In this document: positions 43,083 to 52,547 of the stretch, piece after piece
How the letters are laid out: every line of letters starts with the position of its first letter
How positions within the stretch are numbered: the first letter of the stretch is position 1
Assembly (NCBI GenBank): GCA_944359725.1
Contig: CALVSY010000002.1
Location: 1-64,000 of the forward strand
Length of the DNA stretch: 64,000 nt
Direction of reading: 5' to 3'
DNA from: an uncultured Bacilli bacterium
GTDB taxonomy: Bacteria > Bacillota_I > Bacilli_A > RF39 > UBA660
Position numbers and translations under genes: made by a program
The notes under the pieces: model-generated
The model's input: only the letters and a program-made list of their open reading frames with translations
Told to the model about the DNA's origin: nothing
Databases searched by the model: none

Positions 43083-43692
43083 ATCCTTGATCCTCTTTAT
43101 CTTTTTTCAGTTCTTTTTCTTTTTTTAGACATCTTAAATACCATAACGTTGAGGAATATTCTAGTAATTGTTCTAGATATTTTTGTTTTTCCTCAATTGT
43201 CTGTCCTTTACCATATATATAAATAAGATTTTCAAAAGTCGGATAAAACGTCTTTCCGTTTTCTTTAATAGGACCTCTATAATCATTTTGAAATTCCTCT
43301 TCCCCCATAGTAAGTGCACGGTATGATATAGGTGATTTATTATAGTTAATGCCAGAATTTAAATATTCATTTCTTAAGTATACTTTTAATGGATTATTAT
43401 AATTAATACCATTTTTTTTATCAACAGCATCATATAACACACCAGTTCTTGACCAAGTATAAGCAGCTTTTATAATTTCAAAATCTGTTTTTTTAAATAA
43501 CAATATGTTATTAGAAATTAATTGATTAATTTCTAATTCATTTAAATCAGCATAACCAAATATCTTATATGTTGATTCTAATTTTTTTATTATTTTCTCA
43601 TCATCTTTATTTAAAAATCGTTTTTGAAATCTTATTATTTGATCAACATCAAAATTTTTGCTTTCTAAATATTCTATTAAACTTAATTCCAT
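43069..43692 (-). CDS. Hypothetical protein between rbgA and rnhB
   Basis: 207 residues, soluble, rich in Tyr, Asn and Lys, with a charged C-terminus (KEKELKKDKEDQGYGSI). The N-terminal 60 residues look helical (LEYLESKNFDVDQIIRF). No family recognised. It is packed between rbgA (one base) and rnhB (14-base overlap), so it belongs to that housekeeping operon. GAGGTAAAG before the ATG. Confidence 0.7.
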   Translation of the reverse strand: MELSLIEYLESKNFDVDQIIRFQKRFLNKDDEKIIKKLESTYKIFGYADLNELEINQLISNNILLFKKTDFEIIKAAYTWSRTGVLYDAVDKKNGINYNNPLKVYLRNEYLNSGINYNKSPISYRALTMGEEEFQNDYRGPIKENGKTFYPTFENLIYIYGKGQTIEEKQKYLEQLLEYSSTLWYLRCLKKEKELKKDKEDQGYGSI

Positions 43693-44562
43693 TTACTTTA
43701 CCTCATCAAACGTTACTTTTCCTAAACGCCCTTCCTTCAAATCATTTATTATTAAGCTAGACACTTTGTCATAATCAACTTCGCCACCAGATATTAAGCA
43801 TCCACGCTTCTTACCTATTATATCATAAGTTGGAATAACATCGTCAATATCAAACTCATCTATTCCATACCTTTCTTTTAAATTATCTTTATATTTTTTA
43901 TGCATAGTATCTAAAATGTAACACGCAACCTTACCCTTAGGCAATATTTCTTCTTTAATAGCAGAAAAACTTGCTAAGTTATAAGATTCTTCTTCATTTT
44001 CAAGTTTAGGCCAAAGTATTCCTGGTGAATCAAGTAAGTCAACGTTATTATTTATTTTTATCCAAGAAAGTGACTTTGTAACACCAGGCTTATTTCCTGT
44101 TACAGCAGCTTTTTTACCTACCAATCGATTAATAAGCGTAGATTTACCTACGTTTGGTATGCCGATAATTAAAGCCCTGTAACGGCGTTTATTAAGTCCT
44201 TTAGCTTCTCTTTTTTCATCAATGTCTTTTAATAACAAATTAGTAACATCAAGTATTTTACTTACTCCTTTATTATTTATTAGATCCACTAAAACTACTT
44301 TGTAACCTTTATTCTCATAATAACGGGACCATAAATTAGTTTTAGATAAATCACATAAATCAGACTTGGTCATAATAAGAATTCTTGGTTTTCTATTGAT
44401 TAAACTTTCTATATCTTTATCTTTTATTTTAGAAGATAACGGAATTCTTGCATCTATTGCCTCATATATAATATCTACTTTATCTATGTTTTCTTTAATC
44501 AATCGTTTGGTTTTAGCCATGTGGCCTGGATACCATTGAATTGGATTATTATTCATTTTCAT
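43693..44562 (-). CDS. rbgA: Ribosome biogenesis GTPase RbgA (YlqF)
   Basis: 289 residues. Circularly permuted GTPase: G4 TKSD (about 68) comes before G1 GIPNVGKSTLINRL (about 137-150) and G3 DSPG (about 177), as in YlqF. The N-terminal QWYPGHMAKTKR is the family signature. Needed for late 50S subunit assembly. The ATG at 44562 follows GAGGAAGTG. Confidence 0.96.
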   Translation of the reverse strand: MKMNNNPIQWYPGHMAKTKRLIKENIDKVDIIYEAIDARIPLSSKIKDKDIESLINRKPRILIMTKSDLCDLSKTNLWSRYYENKGYKVVLVDLINNKGVSKILDVTNLLLKDIDEKREAKGLNKRRYRALIIGIPNVGKSTLINRLVGKKAAVTGNKPGVTKSLSWIKINNNVDLLDSPGILWPKLENEEESYNLASFSAIKEEILPKGKVACYILDTMHKKYKDNLKERYGIDEFDIDDVIPTYDIIGKKRGCLISGGEVDYDKVSSLIINDLKEGRLGKVTFDEVK

Positions 44563-44604
44563 CACTTCCTCATAAATCTATTATATTATATCATGTTTTT
44601 ACCC

Positions 44605-44628
44605 AAAGAAAAAAGTAGATACAAATCT
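44605..44628 (-). terminator. Intrinsic terminator
   Basis: AGTAGAT-TTGT-ATCTACT stem on the minus strand followed by TTTTTTC, after the alpha/beta hydrolase gene. Confidence 0.75.
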
Positions 44629-44645
44629 ACTCTATAAATTGTAAT

Positions 44646-45386
44646 TTAACGAACTAATCTCTTTACTCTTTCAGCATAATCATTTGCATGATTTATGCTA
44701 ATATCTCCGTGATAATATCCTTGCAATACTTCAAGTTCACTGTTTGGTATTAAATTAACAATTTTAGTTGCTGATTTTTTCATAATAGGTCTTTCTTTAC
44801 TTCCAACTAATACGAGAGCCCTTGCTTTAGTCTGCGACAAAGTATCTTTTGCTTCATAATTAGAATTTGACTTCATAAAAGCAATTAAATTATCTTTTGT
44901 AATTTTACAAGTATCTTCATAATATAGATCAAACAAACTGTTTTTAAGTTTCAAACTTTTAAATTGTAACTTTGAAAACCACTTTTTACTTATTAAACAA
45001 TATGATAAATTAAATATTGGCTCTATCATTCTATAGGTAAAGTTCATTGGAATCACCAAAGCACTTTCAATAATAGCATATTCACATATATTAGGATTTT
45101 TAGATAATATTTCTAATAAAATTTGTCCCCCTAATGATAATCCTCCAATTAGTTTTACTTTTCCATTATAATTTTCATTTATAAAACTTATTATTTCTAG
45201 AGCATTGCTTTCAATAGAAGTAAAATTTGTATCACTTCCCGAATGTCCATCTAATATAGGAATAATTATGTGAAATTCATTTTCAAGCAATTCTATTTCA
45301 TCTATATAATTCCACCAAGAAAGACCTCCACCGTGTAATAAAACTATAGTATCATTATTCTTTGATCCATATTCTTTATATTCCAT
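44646..45386 (-). CDS. Alpha/beta hydrolase
   Basis: 246 residues. Oxyanion region LLHGGGLSWW (15-24), nucleophile elbow GGLSLGGQ (about 77-84) and a C-terminal catalytic-His candidate YYHGDIS (about 224-230) show the hydrolase fold. The substrate is unknown. AGAGGTG before the ATG; 17 bases after rhuM, so probably cotranscribed. Confidence 0.85.
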   Translation of the reverse strand: MEYKEYGSKNNDTIVLLHGGGLSWWNYIDEIELLENEFHIIIPILDGHSGSDTNFTSIESNALEIISFINENYNGKVKLIGGLSLGGQILLEILSKNPNICEYAIIESALVIPMNFTYRMIEPIFNLSYCLISKKWFSKLQFKSLKLKNSLFDLYYEDTCKITKDNLIAFMKSNSNYEAKDTLSQTKARALVLVGSKERPIMKKSATKIVNLIPNSELEVLQGYYHGDISINHANDYAERVKRLVR

Positions 45387-45403
45387 CTTACACCTCTAAA
45401 TTA

Positions 45404-46405
45404 CTATTTATCTATTTCTTCTAATAATAAATCAAAATCTGATTTATATAATTTATCTTGTTTAACTTTAAACTTATCATATTCTCTGTATGCTAATTCT
45501 TGTGCGACCTTAGCAGATATTTTCCCAGCATTATGAAGAATTTCTTTTCCATTAAATTGTAAGAATACATTTAACTTTTCTATCCAATCTTTCATAGTCA
45601 TTGCATTATGATTTTCAGCTTGTAATTCAGCATAATCTAAATACATAGTGACAATCCTATTTAAATCTTTTAATTCCTTTTCGTTTAAATAGTTTTTTGC
45701 AATATCAACATCATACCTATAAATTGGACCATCAGGTGAATTTTTCCAATTTGTAAGTCCCATATGTTCTTTTTCAGCATCTACCCTATTATATATAATT
45801 TCTGCAGCTGTTTGACCAGTAATTGCATAATGCAACTTATTCTGAACTGTTTTAAAAAATTCTTTTGTAATTTCCGAATCTTTGTCATAATCGATGCTAC
45901 ATAAAGAATATATATCAGTGATTTTTTGATAAAATCTTCTTTCACTAGAACGAATATTTCTAATACGTTCTAACATTTCATCAAAATAATCTTCACCGAA
46001 TATATAATTTGGATTTTTTAATCTTTCATCATCCATAGCAAAACCTTTAATCATATACTCTTTTAAAACTTTTGTAGCCCAAATTCTAAAATTTGTTGCC
46101 TTCTTTGAATTAACACGATACCCAACAGCAATAATCATATCCAAATTATATATCTTTACAGGTTTTTTAGAATTATCAACGTCGGTTTTTCCGACGGTGT
46201 TATTTTCGTTAAGTTCACCACTATTTAATATATTATTGATGTGTTCAGTTATTGTACTTCTTCCCACACCAAATAATTCGGCGATTAAATTTTGAGTTAG
46301 CCATATATCATTATTTATTAACATTACACTAACTTTAACATCATTGTTTGAATCTCTATATATTAAAAAATCATGATTTGTTATTTGTAAATCTTTTTCA
46401 GCCAT
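45404..46405 (-). CDS. rhuM: RhuM family protein
   Basis: 333 residues. N-terminal DNA-binding-like region (WLTQNLIAELFGVGRSTITEHINNI), followed by the RhuM core (YNLDMIIAVGYRVNSKKATNFRIWATKVLKEYMIKGF) and C-terminal GKISAKVAQELAYREYDKF. RhuM proteins are found in genomic islands and are of unknown biochemical function; some are linked to virulence or to phage-type ORFs. It marks the start of an accessory stretch with broken genes. GAAAGGAG site before the ATG. Confidence 0.85.
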   Translation of the reverse strand: MAEKDLQITNHDFLIYRDSNNDVKVSVMLINNDIWLTQNLIAELFGVGRSTITEHINNILNSGELNENNTVGKTDVDNSKKPVKIYNLDMIIAVGYRVNSKKATNFRIWATKVLKEYMIKGFAMDDERLKNPNYIFGEDYFDEMLERIRNIRSSERRFYQKITDIYSLCSIDYDKDSEITKEFFKTVQNKLHYAITGQTAAEIIYNRVDAEKEHMGLTNWKNSPDGPIYRYDVDIAKNYLNEKELKDLNRIVTMYLDYAELQAENHNAMTMKDWIEKLNVFLQFNGKEILHNAGKISAKVAQELAYREYDKFKVKQDKLYKSDFDLLLEEIDK

Positions 46406-47030
46406 TTATTATTCTCCTTTCTCGTCAAAATATTATGGGGTTAACCTTGTGGTATCAACTAAAAACAAATACCTAATTTTTAGCTATTTTTGATTGCTTT
46501 TTATTATTTTTTACCTTTTTTTGAAAAAATGCGTAAAACCTATATGCTCGCAAGCCCTTTATTTATAAGGATTTCTTGGAGAGGTTAAATAAATTGGTAT
46601 CAAGCAGTTGATAACGTTTTTATTAACTCCTTTATTTTCACTTGACATAGTTATCACTTCCTCGTTTTAAATCTATCTTATTATAACATAAATTTATAGT
46701 AAAAGAAAAAGTAGAAATAATTCTACTTATAAAATGTAATTTGTTATTTTACCTTATTTTAAACTAATGATTCCAATTTTTTCTTATATAAGTTAATAAT
46801 TCATAGTTTGATGAATAAATAGAAATTTCAATCCTTTCTTTTTAACAATACATTGTATATTTTTATCCGCCTAAGAATAGATGTATCATTTCAATTTCAT
46901 ATAAATTTTCATAACACCTGTCAAAACTTTTTTACGCTTTTATTAAACATTTCATTTCTTGTTATTTCAGAAATGTTGTGATTTTGTTTCATTTTCATAG
47001 CCAATTTTTAAACATATATATAATTATCAA
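46406..47030. other. Long gene-poor stretch with degenerate coding traces
   Basis: No intact gene of more than about 30 codons. On the minus strand short traces such as CYENLYEIEMIHLFLGG and IEISIYSSNYELLTYIRKNWNH, in different frames, suggest a decayed gene at about 46760-46950. A terminator-like AGTAGAATTATTTCTACT stem with U-tract lies at 46708-46728. GGTATCAACT and its partner AGTTGATACC-type sequences at about 46452 and 46595 flank 140 bp that may be a remnant of a mobile element. These are weak observations. Confidence 0.35.
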
Positions 47031-47135
47031 CTAGACAAAAAACATAATAAATATAGCTGAAATTATTACAAATATTATTAAAATAGTTTTTATAATCATA
47101 TTCTTGTTTTTTATATTTTCTCTGATAATTACCAT
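47031..47135 (-). CDS. Small single-pass membrane ORF, 34 residues
   Basis: ATG at 47135, stop TAG at 47031-47033, starting eleven bases after the neighbouring secreted gene ends. The N-terminus is polar and basic (MVIIRENIKNKNM), followed by one hydrophobic helix of about 20 residues. The ribosome site is weak (GGGAATG overlapping the upstream stop). Could be a real small protein or chance in AT-rich DNA. Confidence 0.35.
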   Translation of the reverse strand: MVIIRENIKNKNMIIKTILIIFVIISAIFIMFFV

Positions 47136-47145
47136 TATTTATAAA

Positions 47146-47577
47146 TCATTCCCAATTAATGTACCCTTTACCTTCATAATTTTTACATTTTAAATATATT
47201 TTATAATATATTTTACAATTTTTTTGATAATCATATGGTTCTTCATAATTAGTATTAATCTTAACATACACATCACAATAAGAAGTATTATCTACATCTA
47301 GTAATTCGTTTTTCTTAATATATCCTTGATTTATTAAATATGAAGAATTATAGTGTGAACTAGATCCAGTTGGTTCTTTAAATCCACTTGCTATTGAACA
47401 ATAAGGATACACAGCACTAATTTCCCATTCAACTGCTTTTTTTACATTTGCTCTTATTTCATCATACCTATCTTGTTCTTTATTTTCTTTTTTACTTTTA
47501 TATATCATAAAAGATATTATAGAGCATAAACTAATTAGTAAAATCAAAGATAAAATTATTAACATTTTCTTTTTCAT
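47146..47577 (-). CDS. Membrane-anchored hypothetical protein
   Basis: 143 residues from the ATG at 47577 with AAGGAG upstream; a longer frame to 47616 lacks a site. Signal-anchor helix (about 4-24), then an exposed domain with about five Cys (YPYCSIASG, TSYCDVYV, KNCKIYY, LKCKNYE). The arrangement of a short hydrophobic N-terminus and Cys-pairs looks somewhat like a pseudopilin but lacks a clear prepilin cleavage site. Function unknown. Confidence 0.6.
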   Translation of the reverse strand: MKKKMLIILSLILLISLCSIISFMIYKSKKENKEQDRYDEIRANVKKAVEWEISAVYPYCSIASGFKEPTGSSSHYNSSYLINQGYIKKNELLDVDNTSYCDVYVKINTNYEEPYDYQKNCKIYYKIYLKCKNYEGKGYINWE

Positions 47578-47619
47578 ATATATCTCCTTAATCAACACAC
47601 ATTTTTTTACCACCAAGAA

Positions 47620-48269
47620 AACATTTTACTTTTTTTCGTTAGAAGCAGTTACCGAGAATTCTTCGGTAATTGAATCTATATCAAGTTTATTATGCTTAAA
47701 TACATTTTTTAATCAATGGAATGTTATCAAACAATTCAGCCATAATCTTTGTGTCATCTATAATGTTTCCATTTATTTAGCATAATTATCTTATTTCATT
47801 TATCGTTTTAACTACACAAAGTATAATTACCTTGCTTTGTTAATCTTCTTTGATAGAATCTTTTTTCATCATCTGATAGCTTATCATATTCTTGCTCAGT
47901 TATTTCTTGTTTTCTTGTTTGAATGGCAAAATAAGTTTGACCTAAAGCAACAACTTCTTTACTCGGATCAGCGTTTTGTACTATCAAATAACAAATATAT
48001 CTTGATAACTTATAATCCTTAATAAATTCTTGTTTTCCTTTTCCTGTTTTTATTGGCTTGCTGACCTCAACAACCCAATTTTCATTACCATGAATACTAT
48101 TATTTGCGGACATTATTGCTTTATCGATTACTTTCTTAAAATTTCTCCAATCTTTGTATTCTAATATTTTTTGTAATTCGCGCGCAAACCAATATTCATT
48201 TCCATATTCATCAACATTTCTTATATCGTCAAAAGTTTCACTAGTATATTTATTAGCAAATTCCTTCAT
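47620..48269 (-). pseudogene. dinD: Broken dinD (DNA-damage-inducible protein D)
   Basis: The N-terminal part, ATG at 48269 with AAGGAG, is clear DinD: NEYWFARELQKILEYKDWRNF, KDYKLSRYICYLIVQNADPSK and LGQTYFAIQTRKQE. The frame ends after about 153 residues (LTKQGNYTLCS, stop at 47808), half the normal 270-280 residues. Downstream, at about 47640-47760, pieces such as MAELFDNIPLIKK and FKHNKLDIDSITEEFSV appear in two frames; they may be the tail of this or a neighbouring gene. Most of the C-terminal half is missing, so I call it a pseudogene. Confidence 0.7.
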
Positions 48270-48440
48270 TCTTTTCTCCTTTTTAAAATATAGTGTATAA
48301 AGTTTTACCAAACAGTATCAAACATTTAAAACTTTTTTTAACTTATTATTTTTAATTTACATATAAATTCTTTTAATGTATTAAATCTACTTCATTATAA
48401 CATAAAAATTAAGCAAAATAAAAAATAGATAATATCTATT

Positions 48441-48890
48441 TTACAATTTCAAACTCATCATTAGACTATCATGTTTAAATCCAAATTTTTTATATAAATT
48501 AATAGCTATTTCATTATCACTAGCTAAACTTAATTTAAATAATTCATTCTTTTTAGAAAATTCTATAACTTTACTTAATAATTCTTCTTGTAAGCCCCTT
48601 TTTCCTGTACTCATCTATAGTATAAACATTACAAATGTATCCTTGTTTTCCATTATCATTACATTGAGATAAATAATTTATTATTTGTACTCCACATGTT
48701 GACACTATGCAATTATCGATAATATTTAAAAATATATATAGATCTTTATTTAAATGTTTTTTTAAAATGTTTTAGTTGTGTTATATAAACCAAATTTATC
48801 AATATACGTTTCTTGCCAATCTGCCTTTTGTTGTAAAACTCTTAATTTACATATTTCTTCAATATCTGCGATCGCTGCTTTTCTTATCAT
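48441..48890 (-). pseudogene. Frameshifted GNAT acetyltransferase
   Basis: ATG at 48890 begins MIRKAAIADIEEICKLRVLQQ, a GNAT N-terminus. The frame stops after about 42 codons in an A-rich run, resumes one base off with NIIDNCIVSTCGVQIINY and NVYTIDEYRKKG, then shifts again to LSLASDNEIAINLYKKFGF, the GNAT C-terminus. Together the pieces make about 150 residues, the normal length. Two frameshifts make a working product unlikely. Confidence 0.75.
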
Positions 48891-48962
48891 ATAATTACCT
48901 ACTTATTAATTATTTTAAATTAGAAAAAAGTATTGTAATAAATATAAATCTTAACATTATTC

Positions 48963-49487
48963 TTAATTTACTTTTTTTACTATCTTTCTTTTTTCTAATG
49001 GTAACAATTTGCTAGCACATCCATCATATAAGTCATCCGCTAACTTAATTGCTTCTTTTAATAAAGATTCTAAATCGTTATAAGGTTCTTTACCATAATC
49101 TACTTTATATAACCAATCAAGATATTTAATTTTATCCGCATCATCTGGTCTTCCATAAAGAACTTTTTTACTATGTAACCAATATCCGAATTCTACATTT
49201 GTAGTAAATGCAGCCATGTCTGGTAATTTTCTTGGTATCCAAAAAACAATAATCGTTGCATTTTCTAGTGCTTTTCTCTCCCACATTGCTTGATCTACAT
49301 AGTCTTCCTTAGGCTTTAAAGTAGAATATTCCGGCACGTAAACAACACCATCAAAACCTGCTTTTTTTAAAATCTGACACGCTTTTGTTCTCCATGAAAT
49401 GACGTTTCCTTTTCTAGGAGTTGGGCCTGCTAAAAATATTGATTTTCTATCATCTATTACATTTTGATCAGAATAATTAATTTTCAT
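48963..49487 (-). CDS. Nucleoside 2-deoxyribosyltransferase-like protein
   Basis: 174 residues. Family pattern is clear: IFLAGPTPRKGNVISWRTKAC, VYVPEY, MWERKALENATIIVFWIPR and FTTNVEFGYWLHSKKVLYGRP. The Glu of NVEFG would be the catalytic nucleophile. Enzymes of this group exchange bases between deoxynucleosides or hydrolyse nucleoside derivatives. AAGGAGG before the ATG. Confidence 0.85.
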   Translation of the reverse strand: MKINYSDQNVIDDRKSIFLAGPTPRKGNVISWRTKACQILKKAGFDGVVYVPEYSTLKPKEDYVDQAMWERKALENATIIVFWIPRKLPDMAAFTTNVEFGYWLHSKKVLYGRPDDADKIKYLDWLYKVDYGKEPYNDLESLLKEAIKLADDLYDGCASKLLPLEKRKIVKKVN

Positions 49488-49524
49488 ATATTCCTCCTTG
49501 ATTTCATATAAAATATTTTAACAA

Positions 49525-49596
49525 CTAAATTATATTTTTTCCAAGTGCTGTTTTTTCTATCGCTTCAAAACCTACAATAATAATTCGTTTGCCCAT
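49525..49596 (-). pseudogene. Fragment of a P-loop kinase-like gene
   Basis: A 23-codon ORF (ATG at 49596, stop TAG at 49525) reading MGKRIIIVGFEAIEKTALGK looks like the first strand and P-loop of a nucleoside/shikimate-kinase-type protein, with the Gly-x4-Gly-Lys pattern damaged. No ribosome site and no continuation. Probably a relic. Confidence 0.35.
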
Positions 49597-49668
49597 TTTT
49601 TATTTTATTTAATTATATCATATCAAACTCATGTATAAATTTAAAAAGCATAAAAACTACTATTTGTG

Positions 49669-50259
49669 TTAGCTTTCAAAATTAAAATCACTTATGCTAT
49701 AACCTAATTCTTTTAGTTTTTCAAATAAAAGACTTGGCGATATTCCTAATAAAGTATTATAATCTCCATCTATTTTATCAATAAATAAAGATGCCTTACC
49801 TAAAGGAGCGTAACCACAACACTTAAAGACTTTCTTTTCATTATTAACATACCAATTTATCTCATCATCCGTTATATTTTTAAAGTAAACATCTGTTTTT
49901 GATGAAAAAGTTATTACTTTATTTTTATATAAATCCATTATTGTTACACCAGTATAAGCTTCATTTTTATTACCACTTAAAATTTTCAAATTATCGAAAG
50001 CCTCTTTTTTTGTTTTAGGCTTTTCAAATATCTTACCATTAAAATATATAATTGTATCTGCTGCTATTATGATCGCTTTATTATTTATTTTCGTAGATAC
50101 ATCTTTAGCTTTATTAAAAGAAAGTTCACAAACATATTTATCAGGTTCTTTTTTATTACTTATTTCATCTTTCTTACTTGTTATTACTTCATATTTTAAA
50201 CCAATCATTTTAAATATATCTTGTCTTTGTTTAGAAGAAGATGCCAAAATTATTTTCAC
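49669..50259 (-). CDS. maf: Maf-family nucleotide pyrophosphatase
   Basis: 196 residues from a GTG with GGAGG upstream. The Maf motif IILASSSKQRQDIFKMIG at the N-terminus, followed by IIIAADTIIYFNGKIFEKPK and CCGYAPLGKASLFIDKIDGDYNTLLGISPSLL, all fit. Maf enzymes hydrolyse modified or canonical dNTP/NTP, preventing misincorporation. A longer frame to 50313 has no ribosome site. The preceding gap (50260-50491) holds an open tail of about 26 codons without a start and nothing else. Confidence 0.9.
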   Translation of the reverse strand: MKIILASSSKQRQDIFKMIGLKYEVITSKKDEISNKKEPDKYVCELSFNKAKDVSTKINNKAIIIAADTIIYFNGKIFEKPKTKKEAFDNLKILSGNKNEAYTGVTIMDLYKNKVITFSSKTDVYFKNITDDEINWYVNNEKKVFKCCGYAPLGKASLFIDKIDGDYNTLLGISPSLLFEKLKELGYSISDFNFES

Positions 50260-50491
50260 TTTATACCTCCTAAATAAAATTTTAAATTCACTTTGGTGAG
50301 AAAACAAACTCAAGTGTCATACATACTATATAAATAAGAAATATTATTATAAATATCTTTAAATCTATGTTTTATGTAATATATCAATATTCTGTTTTGA
50401 GTTTATTTTCTTCTTCATAAATCTTATATAAATCAATAATATAATTAATAAATTTTTCTTCAATTTTAAAACATTAATTTATTAAATGATA

Positions 50492-51271
50492 CTAATCAGT
50501 AACACGAACATTATCTCTTAAAAATTCTAAAACTTCATTATATGTAGGTAATCTCCCGTAAAATATTTGTTCTTCTTCCTCTAAATCAAAATTTCTGATT
50601 TCTTTTATCCATCCTTTTTCTTCGGCGTACTTTATAATAAAATTATCTTCATAATCAGAATATCTATCATCATAAGCAGACATTTCCTTAGATACATAAA
50701 AAGTTTCTTTTAAATAAGAGCTTTTTATTTCGAAGTAATAATTACCATTTCCCGTTAAAAAGCCATCATATCTGTGGGCATGTTTTACTTTAAAATCACC
50801 ATCCCCATACTTTTTATTCAAATATTTTATAGCATTATCAGCCCTTTTATATAAATCCTTAAAATCATTATAATATGGTATTATATTTGAAAAATTTATA
50901 ACTAAAGTAATTAAAACAATTAATATTATGTATATTTTATTTTCCTTAGATTCATTCACATTACTAAAATTTTCTTTTATTTTCTTATTAAATATAATTT
51001 TTGTTATTTTAGAAATAATAAAGAAAACAATATAAATTATAATAAACACCCCATGAAAAAGAAAATAAAAAATAGTACCTAAACCACTTCCCACTACAGG
51101 TTCAATTATAAAAACACAAATTAAAGAAATTATTGAGCTAATAATTGATAATGTTTCTATTATAAATAATCTTTTCCATAAATAATTTTCTTTTTTCTTT
51201 ACTGCAAGAACAAAATAAGCAATTTGTAAAATAAATAAAACCAAATAAAAAACAGCACTTATAAAAATCAT
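50492..51271 (-). CDS. Hypothetical multi-helix membrane protein
   Basis: 259 residues. Four membrane helices (about 3-25, 34-60, 65-88, 110-130), then a C-terminal soluble domain of about 120 residues with many aromatic and charged residues (YFEIKSSYLKETFYVSKEMS). No family recognised. The start is set at the ATG with GAGGTG nine bases upstream; an ATG four codons earlier is too close. It nearly abuts the cutA-like gene. Confidence 0.6.
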   Translation of the reverse strand: MIFISAVFYLVLFILQIAYFVLAVKKKENYLWKRLFIIETLSIISSIISLICVFIIEPVVGSGLGTIFYFLFHGVFIIIYIVFFIISKITKIIFNKKIKENFSNVNESKENKIYIILIVLITLVINFSNIIPYYNDFKDLYKRADNAIKYLNKKYGDGDFKVKHAHRYDGFLTGNGNYYFEIKSSYLKETFYVSKEMSAYDDRYSDYEDNFIIKYAEEKGWIKEIRNFDLEEEEQIFYGRLPTYNEVLEFLRDNVRVTD

Positions 51272-51279
51272 TATATACA

Positions 51280-51549
51280 TCACCTCATTTTAACACTACT
51301 ACCATCAAAAACATCATATGAGTGAATACTTTTTATAGCGTCATATATTTCATTAGATAACGATCTTTTTGTTTTTATAAACAATAAATATTCTTTACTA
51401 CTTTCTTTTTTGCTATTCCATCTCCAAGTACTATTACTTTCTATAACTTGAGAGCTTGCTGCTAATTTTTTATCAAGCAGTTCATCTATTACTTTATTTA
51501 ATTCTTCTTTACTATCAAATGCAGATTCTATCATACAATAATCATTCAT
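51280..51549 (-). CDS. cutA: CutA1-like protein
   Basis: 89 residues, short for the family (about 105). WRWNSKKESSKEYLLFIKTKRSLSNEIYDAIKSIHSYDVF fits the conserved CutA core with the trimer-forming aromatic strand and HSY motif. The C-terminus after HSY is short and ends VKMR, lacking the usual PEI... strand. AAAGGAG before the ATG. Could be functional or slightly decayed. Confidence 0.75.
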   Translation of the reverse strand: MNDYCMIESAFDSKEELNKVIDELLDKKLAASSQVIESNSTWRWNSKKESSKEYLLFIKTKRSLSNEIYDAIKSIHSYDVFDGSSVKMR

Positions 51550-51561
51550 AATTATTCTCCT

Positions 51562-52533
51562 TTATATATTTTTCAATGTTTTTATATAACTTTCAGTTGA
51601 ATGTATAACTTTATCCATAAAATCTTGCTTATTATTAATATTAATGGTTTTTAAACAATCCCAAAGATCTTTTTCATTAATATCAATATTAAACTTTTCC
51701 AATCTATTAAAAAAGTTCTTATTTTCCATATATTCTTCTAACATGTAAATAGCAAGTGGAAGTCCAATAACAAACCAAGTATCGTGAATAATTGATCTTC
51801 TTTTGTTTACATATATATTAAAATTATCTAATACTTGTTCATAATCATTATCTTTAAATAAGTTATTATATAATTTTTTAGTAATATTACCTTCTGTTTT
51901 ACATAATAAAATAAGTTTATAAATATCGTGCAAATTATACATATATGTATACATTAATGGTATTACTCCTGTTAGATGAATTATTTTATCATTATAATAT
52001 CGTTCATTTTTTATATCTTGAATAAAAATTAATTCGTTTGCATATGCCAAAGCCTCGGTTAATAAATCACTTATAAAGTTTCTTTTTCCTTCTGGCTCAT
52101 TACGATAATGAGACAATTCATGAATAATAACAATTGAATCAAAAATACTACCATCTAATTTTATTTCTATTTTATTTTGAAAATTAGAATCTTTATACAT
52201 TGTTCCATCGGTTGTGACACCTAGCAAATCATCTTTATTCTTATCTGACGTAACCAAATTAAGAATATTATTATCTATCAGATAATTTAAATCTAAATTT
52301 ATATTATGATAATGATAAAACTCTTTTACAAGTGTTATTGTTTCATTTGAATCAATTTTAGTGTAACTTGGTTTGTAATTAAGATTGTTCATAAAATCCT
52401 TATATTTATATATAACATAATCCGTTAAATTATAAAGCTCTTTTATATAATCTAATATAAAAGAATTATAACCAAAGAATGATAAGTTATTAAACCAAGC
52501 TTTATACTGATCAATTCTTTTTTGTGTAACCAA
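51562..52533 (-). CDS. Hypothetical zincin-type metallopeptidase-like protein
   Basis: 323 residues. IVIIHELSHYRNE (about 140-150) is an HExxH zinc-binding motif followed at about 22 residues by LLTEALAYANE, giving the third ligand Glu; this is the gluzincin layout. The rest is helical and rich in Tyr, Asn and Ile. No signal peptide, so cytosolic. The start is uncertain: I use the TTG at 52533, with AAGGTG upstream; a GTG three codons earlier overlaps that site. Confidence 0.6.
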   Translation of the reverse strand: MVTQKRIDQYKAWFNNLSFFGYNSFILDYIKELYNLTDYVIYKYKDFMNNLNYKPSYTKIDSNETITLVKEFYHYHNINLDLNYLIDNNILNLVTSDKNKDDLLGVTTDGTMYKDSNFQNKIEIKLDGSIFDSIVIIHELSHYRNEPEGKRNFISDLLTEALAYANELIFIQDIKNERYYNDKIIHLTGVIPLMYTYMYNLHDIYKLILLCKTEGNITKKLYNNLFKDNDYEQVLDNFNIYVNKRRSIIHDTWFVIGLPLAIYMLEEYMENKNFFNRLEKFNIDINEKDLWDCLKTININNKQDFMDKVIHSTESYIKTLKNI

Positions 52534-52547
52534 ATAAATCACCTTAT

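Noticed and set aside
46406-47030. Possible att site or integrase remnant with GGTATCAACT-like repeats
   Set aside because: The repeats are short and imperfect and no recombinase motif can be read in any frame; kept only as a note in the feature list.
48963-49487. Nucleoside deoxyribosyltransferase-like protein as a phage-defence nucleotide-depletion effector
   Set aside because: No second component is next to it, and the protein has the ordinary stand-alone length and motifs.
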